Shown: positions 24,887 to 33,349 of the stretch, piece by piece | Position numbering within the stretch: the first letter of the stretch is position 1 | Layout: each line of letters begins with the position of its first letter | From: UBA1563 sp041667115 | Lineage (GTDB): Bacteria; Bacteroidota; Ignavibacteria; Ignavibacteriales; Ignavibacteriaceae | Length of the DNA stretch: 34,268 bases | Direction of reading: 5' to 3' | Assembly: GCA_041667115.1 (NCBI GenBank) | Contig: JBAYFO010000038.1 | Coordinates: 1 to 34,268 of the forward strand | Notes under the pieces: generated by a model | Told to the model about the DNA's origin: nothing | Seen by the model: only the letters and a program-made list of their open reading frames with translations | The model's database searches: none | Translations under genes and position numbers: made by a program

Positions 24887-26125
24887 CTAAAGAAAGAATT
24901 TAATCTTATTTATCTCATCAGTAGCTTTGATTTTTTTGTAATAGTTCAAAGCTTCGTTGAAATATTTTTTAGCTTGTTCGGACTTTTTTGTTTCAGAGAA
25001 TAAAATGCCGAGTTCAATAGCCGTCTCGGCATAATTCAGTTCATTACCATGTTCGCTATTCAGTCTTAAACTGCTGAGGAAGTAGTTCTGCGCTATCTCA
25101 AAATGCTTCTTCTTGCGTTCCAGGATACCTTTAATCTTGTAAACCTCAGCGATGGTAAGTTTATCTTTTAATTTATGACTGAGTTCCATTCCTTGATCAG
25201 CTAAAGCGTTAGCCAGTGCGTCATCATTTAGTGTACAATAAATTGATGCTTTGCTGGTATAAGAAATCGCGAGCGTCGGGTAGTAATGCCCTGAAAGAGA
25301 AACAGTGATGCTAGCGTCAAATTCCTTAATCGCTAAATCGTACTCTTTCTTCTTAAGAAAGAGCATCCCCAAGTTGTGTCTTATTTTCGCAACTCGTTGG
25401 TTGTCTTTTAATCCTTCAAAGTGCAAAAGAGCTCTCCGGAAATATGTATAAGCGGAATCATATTCCCCTCGGATGTTATAGACAATACCAATGTTGTTTT
25501 CGATAAGAGCCACCAGGGAAGTATCTTTGGATGGGTCTAAATAGGAAAAACCTTTTTGAAAATGGGTGAGCGCATTAGAAAGTTGCCCCTTTTCGGCATA
25601 TAACGTTCCAAAGAGGCTCTCACATCGCGCCATTCCCACGGGATCATTTTCTTTGTTAAAAAATGAAAAAGCTTTTTTGATGTAAAAAAGACTTTCCGTC
25701 CACATGGCTTGATGAATAAATATTTCACCAAAGTTGAGAAATGAGTAAGCGGCAACTCCAACTAGTCGTTTATCTTTTTTTGTGTAGGATAAAATTGTAG
25801 CTGTGAGGTCGGAAGCTAAATCCAGTTCTCCATGAGCAATGAAAAGTTTCCCAAGGTCTTTCAGTAAATCAAGAAAATTTAAGATTGGGAGTTTTGTTTC
25901 TGCGAAACTAACGATTTGATCGATTACCAATCTCTCTTTAGACGAAAAAAGTTCTGTCGTCAGTTTAGGGTCAGTTTTCGCAGAAGATTGTTGGGGTATG
26001 CTAATTTTCTTTAGAAATCCTGAAAGTTCAGTCCCACCAAGATATTTTCCAAAAACTTTTTTTGTTCCTTCAATAATATCGGTTTTTTTTATTTTCATAT
26101 TATACTTTGTTTTGGAAAGTTCCAT
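24887..26125 (-). CDS. Cytoplasmic TPR-repeat protein
   Basis: This 412-residue protein has no signal peptide or membrane segment. After a lysine-rich N terminus (1-60) and a helical region (61-120), seven tandem tetratricopeptide repeats of about 40 residues run to the C terminus (about 122-405), for example NNIGIVYNIRGEYDSAYTYF and HNLGMLFLKKKEYDLAIKEF. Such repeats form a superhelical scaffold for protein-protein contacts; no enzymatic or DNA-binding domain is attached. It begins 18 bases after the lipoprotein gene and ends at a terminator, so these two form an operon. ATG at 26125 gives the longest product; codon 10 (ATG at 26098) is possible. The hybrid kinase next door could be a functional partner, but nothing proves it. 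Confidence 0.82.
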   Translation of the reverse strand: MELSKTKYNMKIKKTDIIEGTKKVFGKYLGGTELSGFLKKISIPQQSSAKTDPKLTTELFSSKERLVIDQIVSFAETKLPILNFLDLLKDLGKLFIAHGELDLASDLTATILSYTKKDKRLVGVAAYSFLNFGEIFIHQAMWTESLFYIKKAFSFFNKENDPVGMARCESLFGTLYAEKGQLSNALTHFQKGFSYLDPSKDTSLVALIENNIGIVYNIRGEYDSAYTYFRRALLHFEGLKDNQRVAKIRHNLGMLFLKKKEYDLAIKEFDASITVSLSGHYYPTLAISYTSKASIYCTLNDDALANALADQGMELSHKLKDKLTIAEVYKIKGILERKKKHFEIAQNYFLSSLRLNSEHGNELNYAETAIELGILFSETKKSEQAKKYFNEALNYYKKIKATDEINKIKFFL

Positions 26126-26143
26126 AATAAATAAGCTTTAAAA

Positions 26144-26764
26144 TCAATTTGTAAATCCATATCGAGAGAAATGAGGAATTTTTCCGTTTTTACAAGTAAA
26201 AGTTCCGTTCTTTGTATCGACGGTAACTTCGTCGGCTTCAACCAAGGTCCATTCGTTCTTCGATTCATTGAAATATTGAAGATGTCCGGTAGTTTGAGTT
26301 CCTAAAGCAGAAAGGTCTAAGCCGGTAACGTGAACGTTTAGTAAAGCAGGTGTTGCAAATGTGGTTCCCGAAGGTCCAAACTCAAAACAAAGATATTCAT
26401 CATCAAAGCTCATTGATAAAGTAGCATCTTGAGCTAATGAATTAGCAAGAACCGAGAGACTTGCATTAACCGAAACCAAGTTATTGGTTGTTGAGAGATA
26501 AGTTTCATTAATTACTACCGCACCATCAACAGCATGGTTTATTGGTGTTGTAGTAACAAATTCTTTGTTTAAAGAAGGAGCCGCTGTTTTCGGCAAGGCA
26601 ATTAAAGTAATACCTTGTTTTTCAGCGGCTAACACCCACGCCGGTTTTTGCATAGAATTAGAATTCTTTTGTTCGGGAGGGAGAAGAGAACTGTCTTTTT
26701 GACATCCGGAAAGTAACAAAAACAAGAAAAACAAGAACAGCGGGATTGAGGCTAATTTTTTCAT
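26144..26764 (-). CDS. Putative outer-membrane lipoprotein, unassigned
   Basis: This 206-residue protein has a lipoprotein signal peptide ending LLSGC with the lipidated cysteine C21. A Ser/Gln/Asn-rich linker and a predicted all-beta body follow. The body contains VTTTPINHAVDGAVVINETYL and ends HFSRYGFTN, similar to the end of ZU5-like or other secreted beta domains. I do not recognise a function. AGGAG is placed eight bases before the ATG. It is the first gene of a two-gene unit with the TPR protein. Its upstream region contains three copies of a palindrome at 26880-26942, about 115 to 180 bases before the start, which probably marks regulation of this gene or of the opposite transcript. 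Confidence 0.75.
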   Translation of the reverse strand: MKKLASIPLFLFFLFLLLSGCQKDSSLLPPEQKNSNSMQKPAWVLAAEKQGITLIALPKTAAPSLNKEFVTTTPINHAVDGAVVINETYLSTTNNLVSVNASLSVLANSLAQDATLSMSFDDEYLCFEFGPSGTTFATPALLNVHVTGLDLSALGTQTTGHLQYFNESKNEWTLVEADEVTVDTKNGTFTCKNGKIPHFSRYGFTN

Positions 26765-26879
26765 TCAGAACTCCTAATTAGTATGAAATAATGCTTAGTT
26801 TCTGTAATAATTAATCCAATTTTAGTGCCAACGAAAAAGGTTCGTTTTTACACAATAATCGCATAGAGGAATTTTGAGT

Positions 26880-26942
26880 TGTAACGAAACGTTACATGTG
26901 ATTGTAACGAAACGTTACATGTGTAACGAAACGTTACATGTG
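26880..26942. repeat. Three copies of a palindromic repeat, likely operator cluster
   Basis: The 17-bp palindrome TGTAACGAAACGTTACA (arms TGTAACG/CGTTACA around AAA's centre) occurs at 26880-26896, 26903-26919 and 26922-26938. Each copy is followed by TGTG, so the identical unit is 21 bases long. Start-to-start distances are 23 and 19 bases, close to two helical turns. Perfect conservation of all copies and the dyad symmetry suggest cooperative binding of a dimeric regulator. Confidence 0.7.
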
Positions 26943-27158
26943 ACTTGCTCTCCTTTTTTTGAGTTAATCTGTTTTTTTTGAGATTATAAAATATGCCATC
27001 TAGAGAGGGCTGTCTCCCATTTCTAAAAATTCATTACTATTCATAAAGGTTAAAGCATTATTTGTGATTTTGGAATATCTACACTTTGTTCATATTTGCT
27101 CATTTGTTATTCATTCGATACTTCTCTAAATTTATACACAAAATTTTAATAAATAATT

Positions 27159-27164
27159 AAAGAG
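27159..27164 (+). promoter_or_regulatory. Shine-Dalgarno site for a TTG start
   Basis: AAAGAG lies five bases before the TTG at 27170. An in-frame TAA stop at 27158-27160 excludes any upstream start, and the nucleotide-binding motif begins three residues after TTG, so TTG must be the start. Confidence 0.65.
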
Positions 27165-27169
27165 TCTTA

Positions 27170-28147
27170 TTGAGAGCAATTATTCCGGTTGCCGGATTAG
27201 GCAGTCGTTTAAAACCGCACACGCACACCATTCCCAAAGTTTTGCTGAACGTTGGAGGAAAGCCGATTCTGGGGCATATCCTTGATAAACTCCTCGCCGA
27301 AGGAATCACCAAAGCAACCTTTATTTACGGGCACCTGGGCGAGCTTATTATTAAGTATGTTGCCGAAAATTATCCCGACATGCACTCGGATTTTGTTGAA
27401 CAAACAGAACTTGAAGGTCTTGGTCACGCAATTTACACCGCCATTCCTACGTTCGATGATGAAGAACTTTTCATTATTCTCGGCGATACAATTTTTGATG
27501 TGAATCTGAAAGATGTTTTTACGGCAAAACAAAACTCGCTTGGTGTAAAATATGTTGAGGACCCAAGCCGCTTTGGCGTTGCATTAATGACGAACGGCTA
27601 CATAGAAAGGTTGATAGAAAAACCGAAATCTTTGATTTCCCATCTCGCTCTTGTCGGATTATATTATATTAGCAACGCCAATGCTTTAAAGAAATCTTTG
27701 ACAACTTTAATTGAAAAGGACATCCGGACAAACGGTGAACTTCAACTTACAGATGCGTTACAAATGATGATCGATGCAGGAGAAAAGTTTACAACGTTTT
27801 CTGTTGACGGCTGGTATGATTGCGGAAAACCGGAAACGCTTCTTTCTACAAATCAATATCTTCTAAAAGAAAAGAGCTCGGATGTTTCAATCCCAACGGT
27901 GATCATCAATCAGCCGGTATTTATTGCAGAAACAGCAATAATTGAAAATTCTGTAATCGGACCGTTTGCGACGATTGGTGAAAATGTAAAAATCAGCGAA
28001 TCAATTATAAAAAATTCAATCGTTGGCGCTCAAGCAGAAGTGAGTAAATCACTACTGGAAAACTCTATTGTCGGAAGACATTCTTTAATTAACGGAAGTT
28101 TTAAAAGATTAAATACTGGCGATTCGACCGAATTAGATTTTTATTAA
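27170..28147 (+). CDS. Sugar-1-phosphate nucleotidyltransferase with beta-helix tail
   Basis: This 325-residue cytoplasmic enzyme has the NTP-transferase signature RAIIPVAGLGSRLKPHTHTIPK (residues 2-23), with the Lys of the PK motif and GGKPILGHIL following. The metal/sugar region is IILGDTIFD, and EKP and GWYDCGKPETLL appear later, as in RmlA/GlmU-N-like folds. From about residue 240, hexapeptide repeats (VIENSVIGPFATIGENVKI, SIVGAQAEVSKS) form a left-handed beta-helix ending in GDSTELDFY. The likely reaction makes a nucleotide sugar (dTDP- or UDP-glucose, or GDP-mannose) from NTP and a sugar phosphate; the exact sugar is open. The start is TTG. It lies 36 bases before metK and may be its first operon gene. 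Confidence 0.85.
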   Translation: MRAIIPVAGLGSRLKPHTHTIPKVLLNVGGKPILGHILDKLLAEGITKATFIYGHLGELIIKYVAENYPDMHSDFVEQTELEGLGHAIYTAIPTFDDEELFIILGDTIFDVNLKDVFTAKQNSLGVKYVEDPSRFGVALMTNGYIERLIEKPKSLISHLALVGLYYISNANALKKSLTTLIEKDIRTNGELQLTDALQMMIDAGEKFTTFSVDGWYDCGKPETLLSTNQYLLKEKSSDVSIPTVIINQPVFIAETAIIENSVIGPFATIGENVKISESIIKNSIVGAQAEVSKSLLENSIVGRHSLINGSFKRLNTGDSTELDFY

Positions 28148-28183
28148 TAAACTAAAGACGAAAATAAATAAGGATAAGTAATT

Positions 28184-29428
28184 ATGTCATTCTTCTTCAC
28201 ATCAGAATCAGTTTCTGAAGGTCATCCGGATAAAGTCTGTGATGCCATTTCCGACGGCGTATTAGACGCCATTTTTGTACAAGACCCAAAAGCCCGTGTA
28301 GCTTGCGAAACATTAGTTACTACAGGACTTGTTGTTGTAGCCGGTGAAGTTACAACAAACGCTTATGTAGATATTCAAGCTGTTGTTCGTAACACCGTAA
28401 AAAATATTGGTTACACCAAAGGTGAGTATATGTTCTCCTATGATTCTTGCGGTGTGTTAAATGCAATTCATTCACAGTCACCGGACATTGCTCAAGGAGT
28501 TGATGAAGGAAAAGGATTACATAAAGAACAAGGCGCCGGAGATCAAGGAATGATGTTCGGATACGCGTGCGATCAATCTGCAGACTATATGCCCTTAACC
28601 TTGGAGTATTCTCACAAGCTCGTAAAAAAATTAGCTGACATCCGTAAAAAACAACCGAAGTTAATGCCGTACCTCCGTCCCGACGCAAAATCTCAAGTAA
28701 CCATTGAGTATGATGAAGTCACCCGGAAGCCTTTGCGTGTTGATGCGGTCGTAATTTCTACTCAACATGATGATAATGTTGATCAAAAGAAAATTGAAGC
28801 CGACATGAAGAAGCATGTTATTCCAAGTGTTATTCCGTCCAAGTATCTTGATAAAAAAACAAAATACTACGTGAACCCGACGGGAAAATTTGTTATCGGT
28901 GGACCGCACGGAGACAGCGGTTTAACCGGAAGAAAAATTATTGTCGATTCTTACGGCGGATGGGGCGCTCACGGTGGTGGTGCGTTTTCCGGCAAAGACC
29001 CTTCCAAAGTTGATAGAAGCGCTGCGTATGCCGCAAGACATATCGCAAAAAATTTAGTGGCTGCAAAGTTAGCCAAAGAATGTTTGGTGCAAGTTTCTTA
29101 TGCTATTGGTGTTGCCGAACCAATGTCGATATTTGTAAATACCTACGGAACCGGTGTTCTTCCCGACGCGGAGCTTTCTAAAATGATTCACAAAATTGTT
29201 CCGATGACTCCAAAAGCTATCATCGATAGATTGAAACTCCGCAACCCGATTTATCTTTCAACTTCTTCTTACGGGCACTTTGGAAGAAAATATCAAAAAA
29301 ATGCTAAAATAAAAGTCATCGTAGGAGAAGAAAAAGGAAAAGCTAAGTTCATTGAAAAAACAGTCGACCTCTTCACCTGGGAACAATTAGACTTGGTTCC
29401 GATGTTCAAAGAGTATGTAAAGAAGTAA
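28184..29428 (+). CDS. metK: S-adenosylmethionine synthetase
   Basis: This 414-residue protein carries the MetK signatures: FTSESVSEGHPDKVCDAISD at the N terminus, GAGDQGMMFGYAC near 117-129 and the glycine-rich GGAFSGKDPSKVDRS loop, plus GGPHGDSGLTGRK. The enzyme joins methionine and ATP to give SAM, releasing phosphate and pyrophosphate, as a cytoplasmic oligomer. It is longer than the usual 380-400 residues, with a helical insert near 150-165. AAGGA precedes the ATG. It is followed by ahcY, so the two supply and recycle the activated methyl donor. The 36-base leader is too short for a SAM riboswitch. Confidence 0.97.
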   Translation: MSFFFTSESVSEGHPDKVCDAISDGVLDAIFVQDPKARVACETLVTTGLVVVAGEVTTNAYVDIQAVVRNTVKNIGYTKGEYMFSYDSCGVLNAIHSQSPDIAQGVDEGKGLHKEQGAGDQGMMFGYACDQSADYMPLTLEYSHKLVKKLADIRKKQPKLMPYLRPDAKSQVTIEYDEVTRKPLRVDAVVISTQHDDNVDQKKIEADMKKHVIPSVIPSKYLDKKTKYYVNPTGKFVIGGPHGDSGLTGRKIIVDSYGGWGAHGGGAFSGKDPSKVDRSAAYAARHIAKNLVAAKLAKECLVQVSYAIGVAEPMSIFVNTYGTGVLPDAELSKMIHKIVPMTPKAIIDRLKLRNPIYLSTSSYGHFGRKYQKNAKIKVIVGEEKGKAKFIEKTVDLFTWEQLDLVPMFKEYVKK

Positions 29429-29442
29429 TTGTTTGGAAATTT

Positions 29443-29498
29443 TTAGTTATTGGTCACTAGTCATTTTACTACTAACAACTGACTACTGACCACTAACA
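29443..29498. repeat. Heptad-based inverted repeat between metK and ahcY
   Basis: Eight consecutive seven-base units fill these 56 bases. Units such as TTGGTCA and CTAGTCA on the left are near reverse complements of ACTGACC and ACTGACT on the right. The core arms TGGTCACTAGTCA and TGACTACTGACCA pair with one mismatch. The pattern resembles short tandemly repeated heptamer elements known from cyanobacterial and other genomes. It can form a hairpin in the metK-ahcY transcript; no T tract follows, so it is not a standard terminator. Confidence 0.6.
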
Positions 29499-29524
29499 TG
29501 TGTTTAATATAATAAAGGATACAA

Positions 29525-30841
29525 ATGAGTAACAAAGTAGAAACGGAAAAACTTCCCTATAAAGTAAAAGATATTTCTCTTGCCGAATGGGGACGCAAAG
29601 AGATTGAATTAGCCGAAGCTGAAATGCCGGGATTAATGTCTCTCCGCGAACAATATAGAACAACAAAACCTCTTAAAGGCGCGCGCATTGCAGGTTGTCT
29701 TCACATGACAATCCAAACTGCCGTGTTAATCGAAACTTTAATTGAGCTTGGAGCTGAAGTTCAATGGTCGTCGTGTAATATTTTTTCAACGCAAGACCAC
29801 GCCGCTGCCGCAATTGCCGCTGCCGGAATTCCGGTTTACGCCTGGAAAGGAATGAACGCTGAAGAATTCGATTGGTGCATTGAACAAACGCTTCACTTCA
29901 AAGATGGTCAGCCGCTTAATTTGATTCTTGACGACGGCGGCGATCTTACAAACATGGTGCTTGATAAATATCCTGAAATGACAAAAGGAATTAAAGGATT
30001 AAGCGAAGAAACTACTACCGGCGTTCACAGACTTTACGAACGCGTGGTAAATGGAACGCTCCCAATCCCTGCAATTAACGTAAACGATTCGGTTACCAAA
30101 TCTAAATTCGATAATAAATACGGCTGCCGCGAATCTTTAGTTGACGCTATCCGCCGTGCCACAGATTTAATGCTTGCCGGTAAAATTGCTGTTGTTGCCG
30201 GTTACGGTGATGTTGGTAAAGGCTCGGCTGAATCATTAAAGAACGCACACGTACGCGTAATCGTTACCGAAGTTGATCCTATTTGTGCGCTTCAAGCTGC
30301 GATGGAAGGATACGAAGTTAAGAAAATGGTTGATGCAGTTAAAGAAGCCGACATCGTTGTTACCACTACCGGAAACATGAAAATTGTTACCGGAGAACAT
30401 TTCAAGCTGATGAAAGACAAAACCGTTGTTTGTAACATCGGACATTTTGATACTGAAATTGATATGGCGTGGTTAAACAAAAATTACGGTAACACTAAAA
30501 TCACTATTAAACCGCAAGTTGATAAATACACTATCGATGGAAAAGATATTATTGTTTTGGCGGAAGGAAGATTAGTAAATCTCGGTTGTGCTACCGGACA
30601 TCCGTCATACGTAATGTCAAACTCATTCACAAACCAAACACTTGCTCAACTTGAGCTTTGGAACCATTCCGAAAACTACGAGAATAAAGTTTATACTTTG
30701 CCGAAACATTTGGATGAAATGGTTGCGAGATTACACCTTGCAAAAATTGGTGTTGTGCTTGATGTACTTACAGAAGAGCAGGCAAAATATATCGGCGTAA
30801 AGGTTGAAGGACCTTACAAACCCGACTATTACCGCTATTGA
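29525..30841 (+). CDS. ahcY: S-adenosylhomocysteine hydrolase
   Basis: This 438-residue enzyme splits S-adenosylhomocysteine reversibly into adenosine and homocysteine using tightly bound NAD. Visible features: LHMTIQTAVLIETL, the substrate region SCNIFSTQDHAAAAIA, the Rossmann motif GYGDVGKGSAESL (about 224-236), NIGHFDTEID and the conserved C-terminal tail ending PDYYRY, which completes the neighbouring subunit's active site. Length is normal. AAGGA lies before the ATG. It follows metK by 96 bases and ends at a strong terminator, forming an activated-methyl-cycle unit. Confidence 0.97.
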   Translation: MSNKVETEKLPYKVKDISLAEWGRKEIELAEAEMPGLMSLREQYRTTKPLKGARIAGCLHMTIQTAVLIETLIELGAEVQWSSCNIFSTQDHAAAAIAAAGIPVYAWKGMNAEEFDWCIEQTLHFKDGQPLNLILDDGGDLTNMVLDKYPEMTKGIKGLSEETTTGVHRLYERVVNGTLPIPAINVNDSVTKSKFDNKYGCRESLVDAIRRATDLMLAGKIAVVAGYGDVGKGSAESLKNAHVRVIVTEVDPICALQAAMEGYEVKKMVDAVKEADIVVTTTGNMKIVTGEHFKLMKDKTVVCNIGHFDTEIDMAWLNKNYGNTKITIKPQVDKYTIDGKDIIVLAEGRLVNLGCATGHPSYVMSNSFTNQTLAQLELWNHSENYENKVYTLPKHLDEMVARLHLAKIGVVLDVLTEEQAKYIGVKVEGPYKPDYYRY

Positions 30842-30863
30842 TCTTCTTCAATTAAAAGAAAAG

Positions 30864-30894
30864 AAAAAGGCTGAGTTTTTGCTCAGCCTTTTTT
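30864..30894 (+). terminator. Intrinsic terminator after ahcY
   Basis: AAAAAGGCTGAG (30864-30875) pairs with CTCAGCCTTTTT (30882-30893) over a 6-base loop, with the T run forming both stem end and tail. It lies 23 bases after the ahcY stop. Confidence 0.92.
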
Positions 30895-31043
30895 ATGCAC
30901 AAAGCTTCATTCTTAAAAAGGCAACTCGCAAATTCCGAAATTACTATTGTGAACTTATCAAATCCTTTAATTGTTTTCATTACAGTATCCGGTACCAAAT
31001 ATTTTAAACCATTTATTTTCAGTAAACAAATACGAGGAATTGT

Positions 31044-31874
31044 ATGCGAGTTTTTACAAACATGCCTGCCGGCAAGTCGGGTGGAAAATTCTTATTGACC
31101 ACAATGTTCTTATCGGTCGTTGTTACAATTTATGTTTTCGGTTACCACAGCGGCATAACCGGAAGAACACAAAAAAACGGAGTTGGTTGTACGTGTCATA
31201 GTAACTCTCCTTCTCAAGCGGTTTCCGTGGTTATTGACGGACCCGCATCTTTACTGTCGGGGCAAACGGAAAACTATACGGTTACTATCACCGGCGGACC
31301 TCTTGTTGCCGGGGGAACGAACATCGCCGCATCATCCGGTACATTATCTCCCGGAACAGGGTTACGTTTGGAAAATTCAGAGCTTACTCACCAATCTCCA
31401 AAAACCTCATCAAACGGAACCGTCGTTTTCTCTTTTACTTACACGGCACCTGCAACAGAAGGATCCGTTACACTCTACGCCAACGGGAATAGCGTGAACT
31501 TTGATGGAACAAACAGCAACGATCAATGGAATTTTGCACAAAACAAAACCGTTACCGTGTCAAACGCTACGGATGTTAAAGAAAATACTCTCATCCCTTT
31601 GTTTGCATTATTTCAAAACTATCCTAATCCTTTTAATCCGAGTACCGAAATCATGTATCAAATTCCGGTAAGTGGTTTTGTTACTCTGAAAGTTTATAAT
31701 ATTCTTGGTAACGAAGTAGCTGCGTTGGTGCATGAACAGAAATCTCCCGGAAATTATTCGGTTCGGTTTTTTGCTAATGAGGGAAGCGCTTCATCACTTA
31801 CAAGCGGGACCTATCTGTATCAATTAAGAGTAAATGATTTTATTTCAAATAGAAAAATGATTCTCTTGAAATAG
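31044..31874 (+). CDS. T9SS-secreted choice-of-anchor/reelin-like protein with C-x-C-H motif
   Basis: This 276-residue protein has a long N-terminal hydrophobic segment (about 16-34) as signal peptide. It is followed by GYHSGITGRTQKNGVGCTCHSN, where related proteins carry a cytochrome-like CxxCH; here only one residue separates the cysteines. A beta-sandwich (about 55-175, PASLLSGQTENYTVTITGGP...TGLRLE) resembles reelin-type or 'choice-of-anchor V' domains. The T9SS sorting domain (about 190-276, NYPNPFNPSTEIMYQI) shows export and surface attachment. Function is unknown; an electron-transfer or adhesion role is a guess. GAGGAA at 31034-31039 supports the ATG. The gene stands alone between the ahcY terminator and a convergent hydrolase gene. 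Confidence 0.8.
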   Translation: MRVFTNMPAGKSGGKFLLTTMFLSVVVTIYVFGYHSGITGRTQKNGVGCTCHSNSPSQAVSVVIDGPASLLSGQTENYTVTITGGPLVAGGTNIAASSGTLSPGTGLRLENSELTHQSPKTSSNGTVVFSFTYTAPATEGSVTLYANGNSVNFDGTNSNDQWNFAQNKTVTVSNATDVKENTLIPLFALFQNYPNPFNPSTEIMYQIPVSGFVTLKVYNILGNEVAALVHEQKSPGNYSVRFFANEGSASSLTSGTYLYQLRVNDFISNRKMILLK

Positions 31875-31927
31875 CAGGAAGTGGTTATAAAACCGGCGGG
31901 ATTAAGAAGAATAAAAACGAAGAATGA

Positions 31928-33349
31928 TTACGCTAAATATTTTCCGTAACCTTTTTCAACCGTTATTCCTGCTGCATCGCTGTAAACAATTTTTCCGCGT
32001 AAAATTGTAAGGATAACTTTTCCGGTAAGCAGTTCGTTATCGAAGGGAGAGGTTTCCCCTTTCGATAACAATTCTTTGGTTTCAAACTTCCATGAAATAT
32101 TGGGATTGATGATCGCGAAGTCTGCATCACTTCCAATTTGTAGCGATCCTTTTTGCGGATAGAGATTGTACCGCTTTGCGGCGTTGGTGGAAACAACTTC
32201 GGTAAATCTTTTCAAACTAAGTTTTTGTTTTTTGTATCCTTCGGAAAAAATTATTGGGATCAATGTTTGTACTCCCGGGATACCGCCGTAATCTTTCCAA
32301 AACGATCCGGTTTGTTTTTCGTTCAACGGAGCCGGTGCGTGATCGGAAGCTACAAAGTTGCAACTACCATCTTCTAAATACTTCCACAAGTCTGCTTGAT
32401 CTTTTTTTGATTTTACCACCGGTGCGGTCTTTAACGATGAACCTTTTGATTTGAAATCATCTTCCGTAAAAAATAAATAGTGGGGGCACGTTTCATACGT
32501 TACAGAATATTCTTTACCTGCTTGATTAATAAGTTCCGCCGCTTCTGATGAAGCTACATGAACGATGTGTAAATTTCCGTTAACTCTCTTTGCAATCTCA
32601 ATTGCGTAGGCAACAGCCGTTACTTCCGCTTGTGCGGGGCGAGAATTACAGTAACGTAAATAATCATCGTTATCATTTTCGTGCTGCTTTGTCATCGCGG
32701 AAACAACCCCGCTGTCCTCCGCGTGAAGTAATACCGGAAGATTTAATTCTTTCGCTTTCTTTAAAATTAATTCAAATTGCTGAAGAGACACTTGCGGAAA
32801 AGTTCTCATTCCCGAAACGAAATAAGTTTTGAATCCCCTTACCTTTTTGGCGGCAAGTTCTTCCATTGATTGAGCTAACTGACCAAAATTGTTCGCACAG
32901 ACTCCGCCGTACAATCCAAAATCGATTACCGATTCATTTTTAATTGCCGCGAATTTCTCATCAAAGTTTTTTCCGTTGGTAACCGGGGGAAGCGACGTGC
33001 ACGGCATGTCAATAACGATTGTAACGCCTCCGGCTGCGGCTGACATGCTTCCGTGATAAAAATCTTCTCGGTGAGTAAAGCCGGGAGTATCAAAATGTAC
33101 ATGCGGATCAACACCTCCGGGAAGGGTGATCAATCCTTCGCAGTCTAAAATGTATTTTTCAGAATGCTGATTTATCTCTGAAATTATTTCCCGGTCGAGT
33201 CCGGATAATTTTATTGTAATCACGTTCTCTGTCGAAACTGTTTTTATCAATTCTTCTTTAACTGCCGTAATTTTTTCATCCACATGAAAATCAACAAGCT
33301 TCTCTTTTTCCGTCACTTCATCGTAGATGTAGCAGTTCTTTAAGATCAT
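31928..33349 (-). CDS. Allantoinase/dihydropyrimidinase-type cyclic amidohydrolase
   Basis: This 473-residue amidohydrolase has the metal site of the dihydroorotase/allantoinase group: H83-x-H85 in DPHVHF, K174 (RGFKTYF, probably carboxylated), H209 (LLHAED), H264 (IVHVAS) and D336 (ASDHAP). It opens a cyclic amide ring, forming allantoate from allantoin if an allantoinase. The overlap with a xanthine dehydrogenase-type gene upstream (TAATG, one shared base, translational coupling) favours purine breakdown. A dihydropyrimidinase or non-pyrimidine dihydroorotase role is possible. The N-terminal region has about 20 extra residues (near 38-62) compared with usual AllB proteins. Confidence 0.85.
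   Translation of the reverse strand: MILKNCYIYDEVTEKEKLVDFHVDEKITAVKEELIKTVSTENVITIKLSGLDREIISEINQHSEKYILDCEGLITLPGGVDPHVHFDTPGFTHREDFYHGSMSAAAGGVTIVIDMPCTSLPPVTNGKNFDEKFAAIKNESVIDFGLYGGVCANNFGQLAQSMEELAAKKVRGFKTYFVSGMRTFPQVSLQQFELILKKAKELNLPVLLHAEDSGVVSAMTKQHENDNDDYLRYCNSRPAQAEVTAVAYAIEIAKRVNGNLHIVHVASSEAAELINQAGKEYSVTYETCPHYLFFTEDDFKSKGSSLKTAPVVKSKKDQADLWKYLEDGSCNFVASDHAPAPLNEKQTGSFWKDYGGIPGVQTLIPIIFSEGYKKQKLSLKRFTEVVSTNAAKRYNLYPQKGSLQIGSDADFAIINPNISWKFETKELLSKGETSPFDNELLTGKVILTILRGKIVYSDAAGITVEKGYGKYLA

Larger units (their letters stand above)
26765..27169. other. 405-base divergent intergenic region
   Basis: This AT-rich region lies between the minus-strand lipoprotein gene and the plus-strand nucleotidyltransferase gene. 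It contains the triple palindrome (26880-26942), a T-rich stretch (26950-26985) and a GAGAGGG/CTCCC-like short dyad near 27002-27019. I see no open reading frame with gene-like character and no RNA gene. Promoters for both directions should be here, but I could not assign -35/-10 elements with confidence. Confidence 0.5.

Noticed and set aside
26880..26942. Possible CRISPR array because of three identical repeats
   Set aside because: The repeats are 21 bases, separated by 2 bases or overlapping, with no unique spacers and no cas genes.
28148..28183. Possible SAM riboswitch before metK
   Set aside because: Only 36 bases separate the genes, too short for known SAM riboswitch classes, and no conserved stems are visible.
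30895..31098. Plus-strand open frame of 67 codons between ahcY and the T9SS protein
   Set aside because: It begins at the ahcY terminator tail, overlaps the start of the better supported gene, and has no family features.
31875..31927. GGTT/AACC dyad in the convergent gap, possible bidirectional terminator
   Set aside because: Only four base pairs and no adjacent T tract on either strand.
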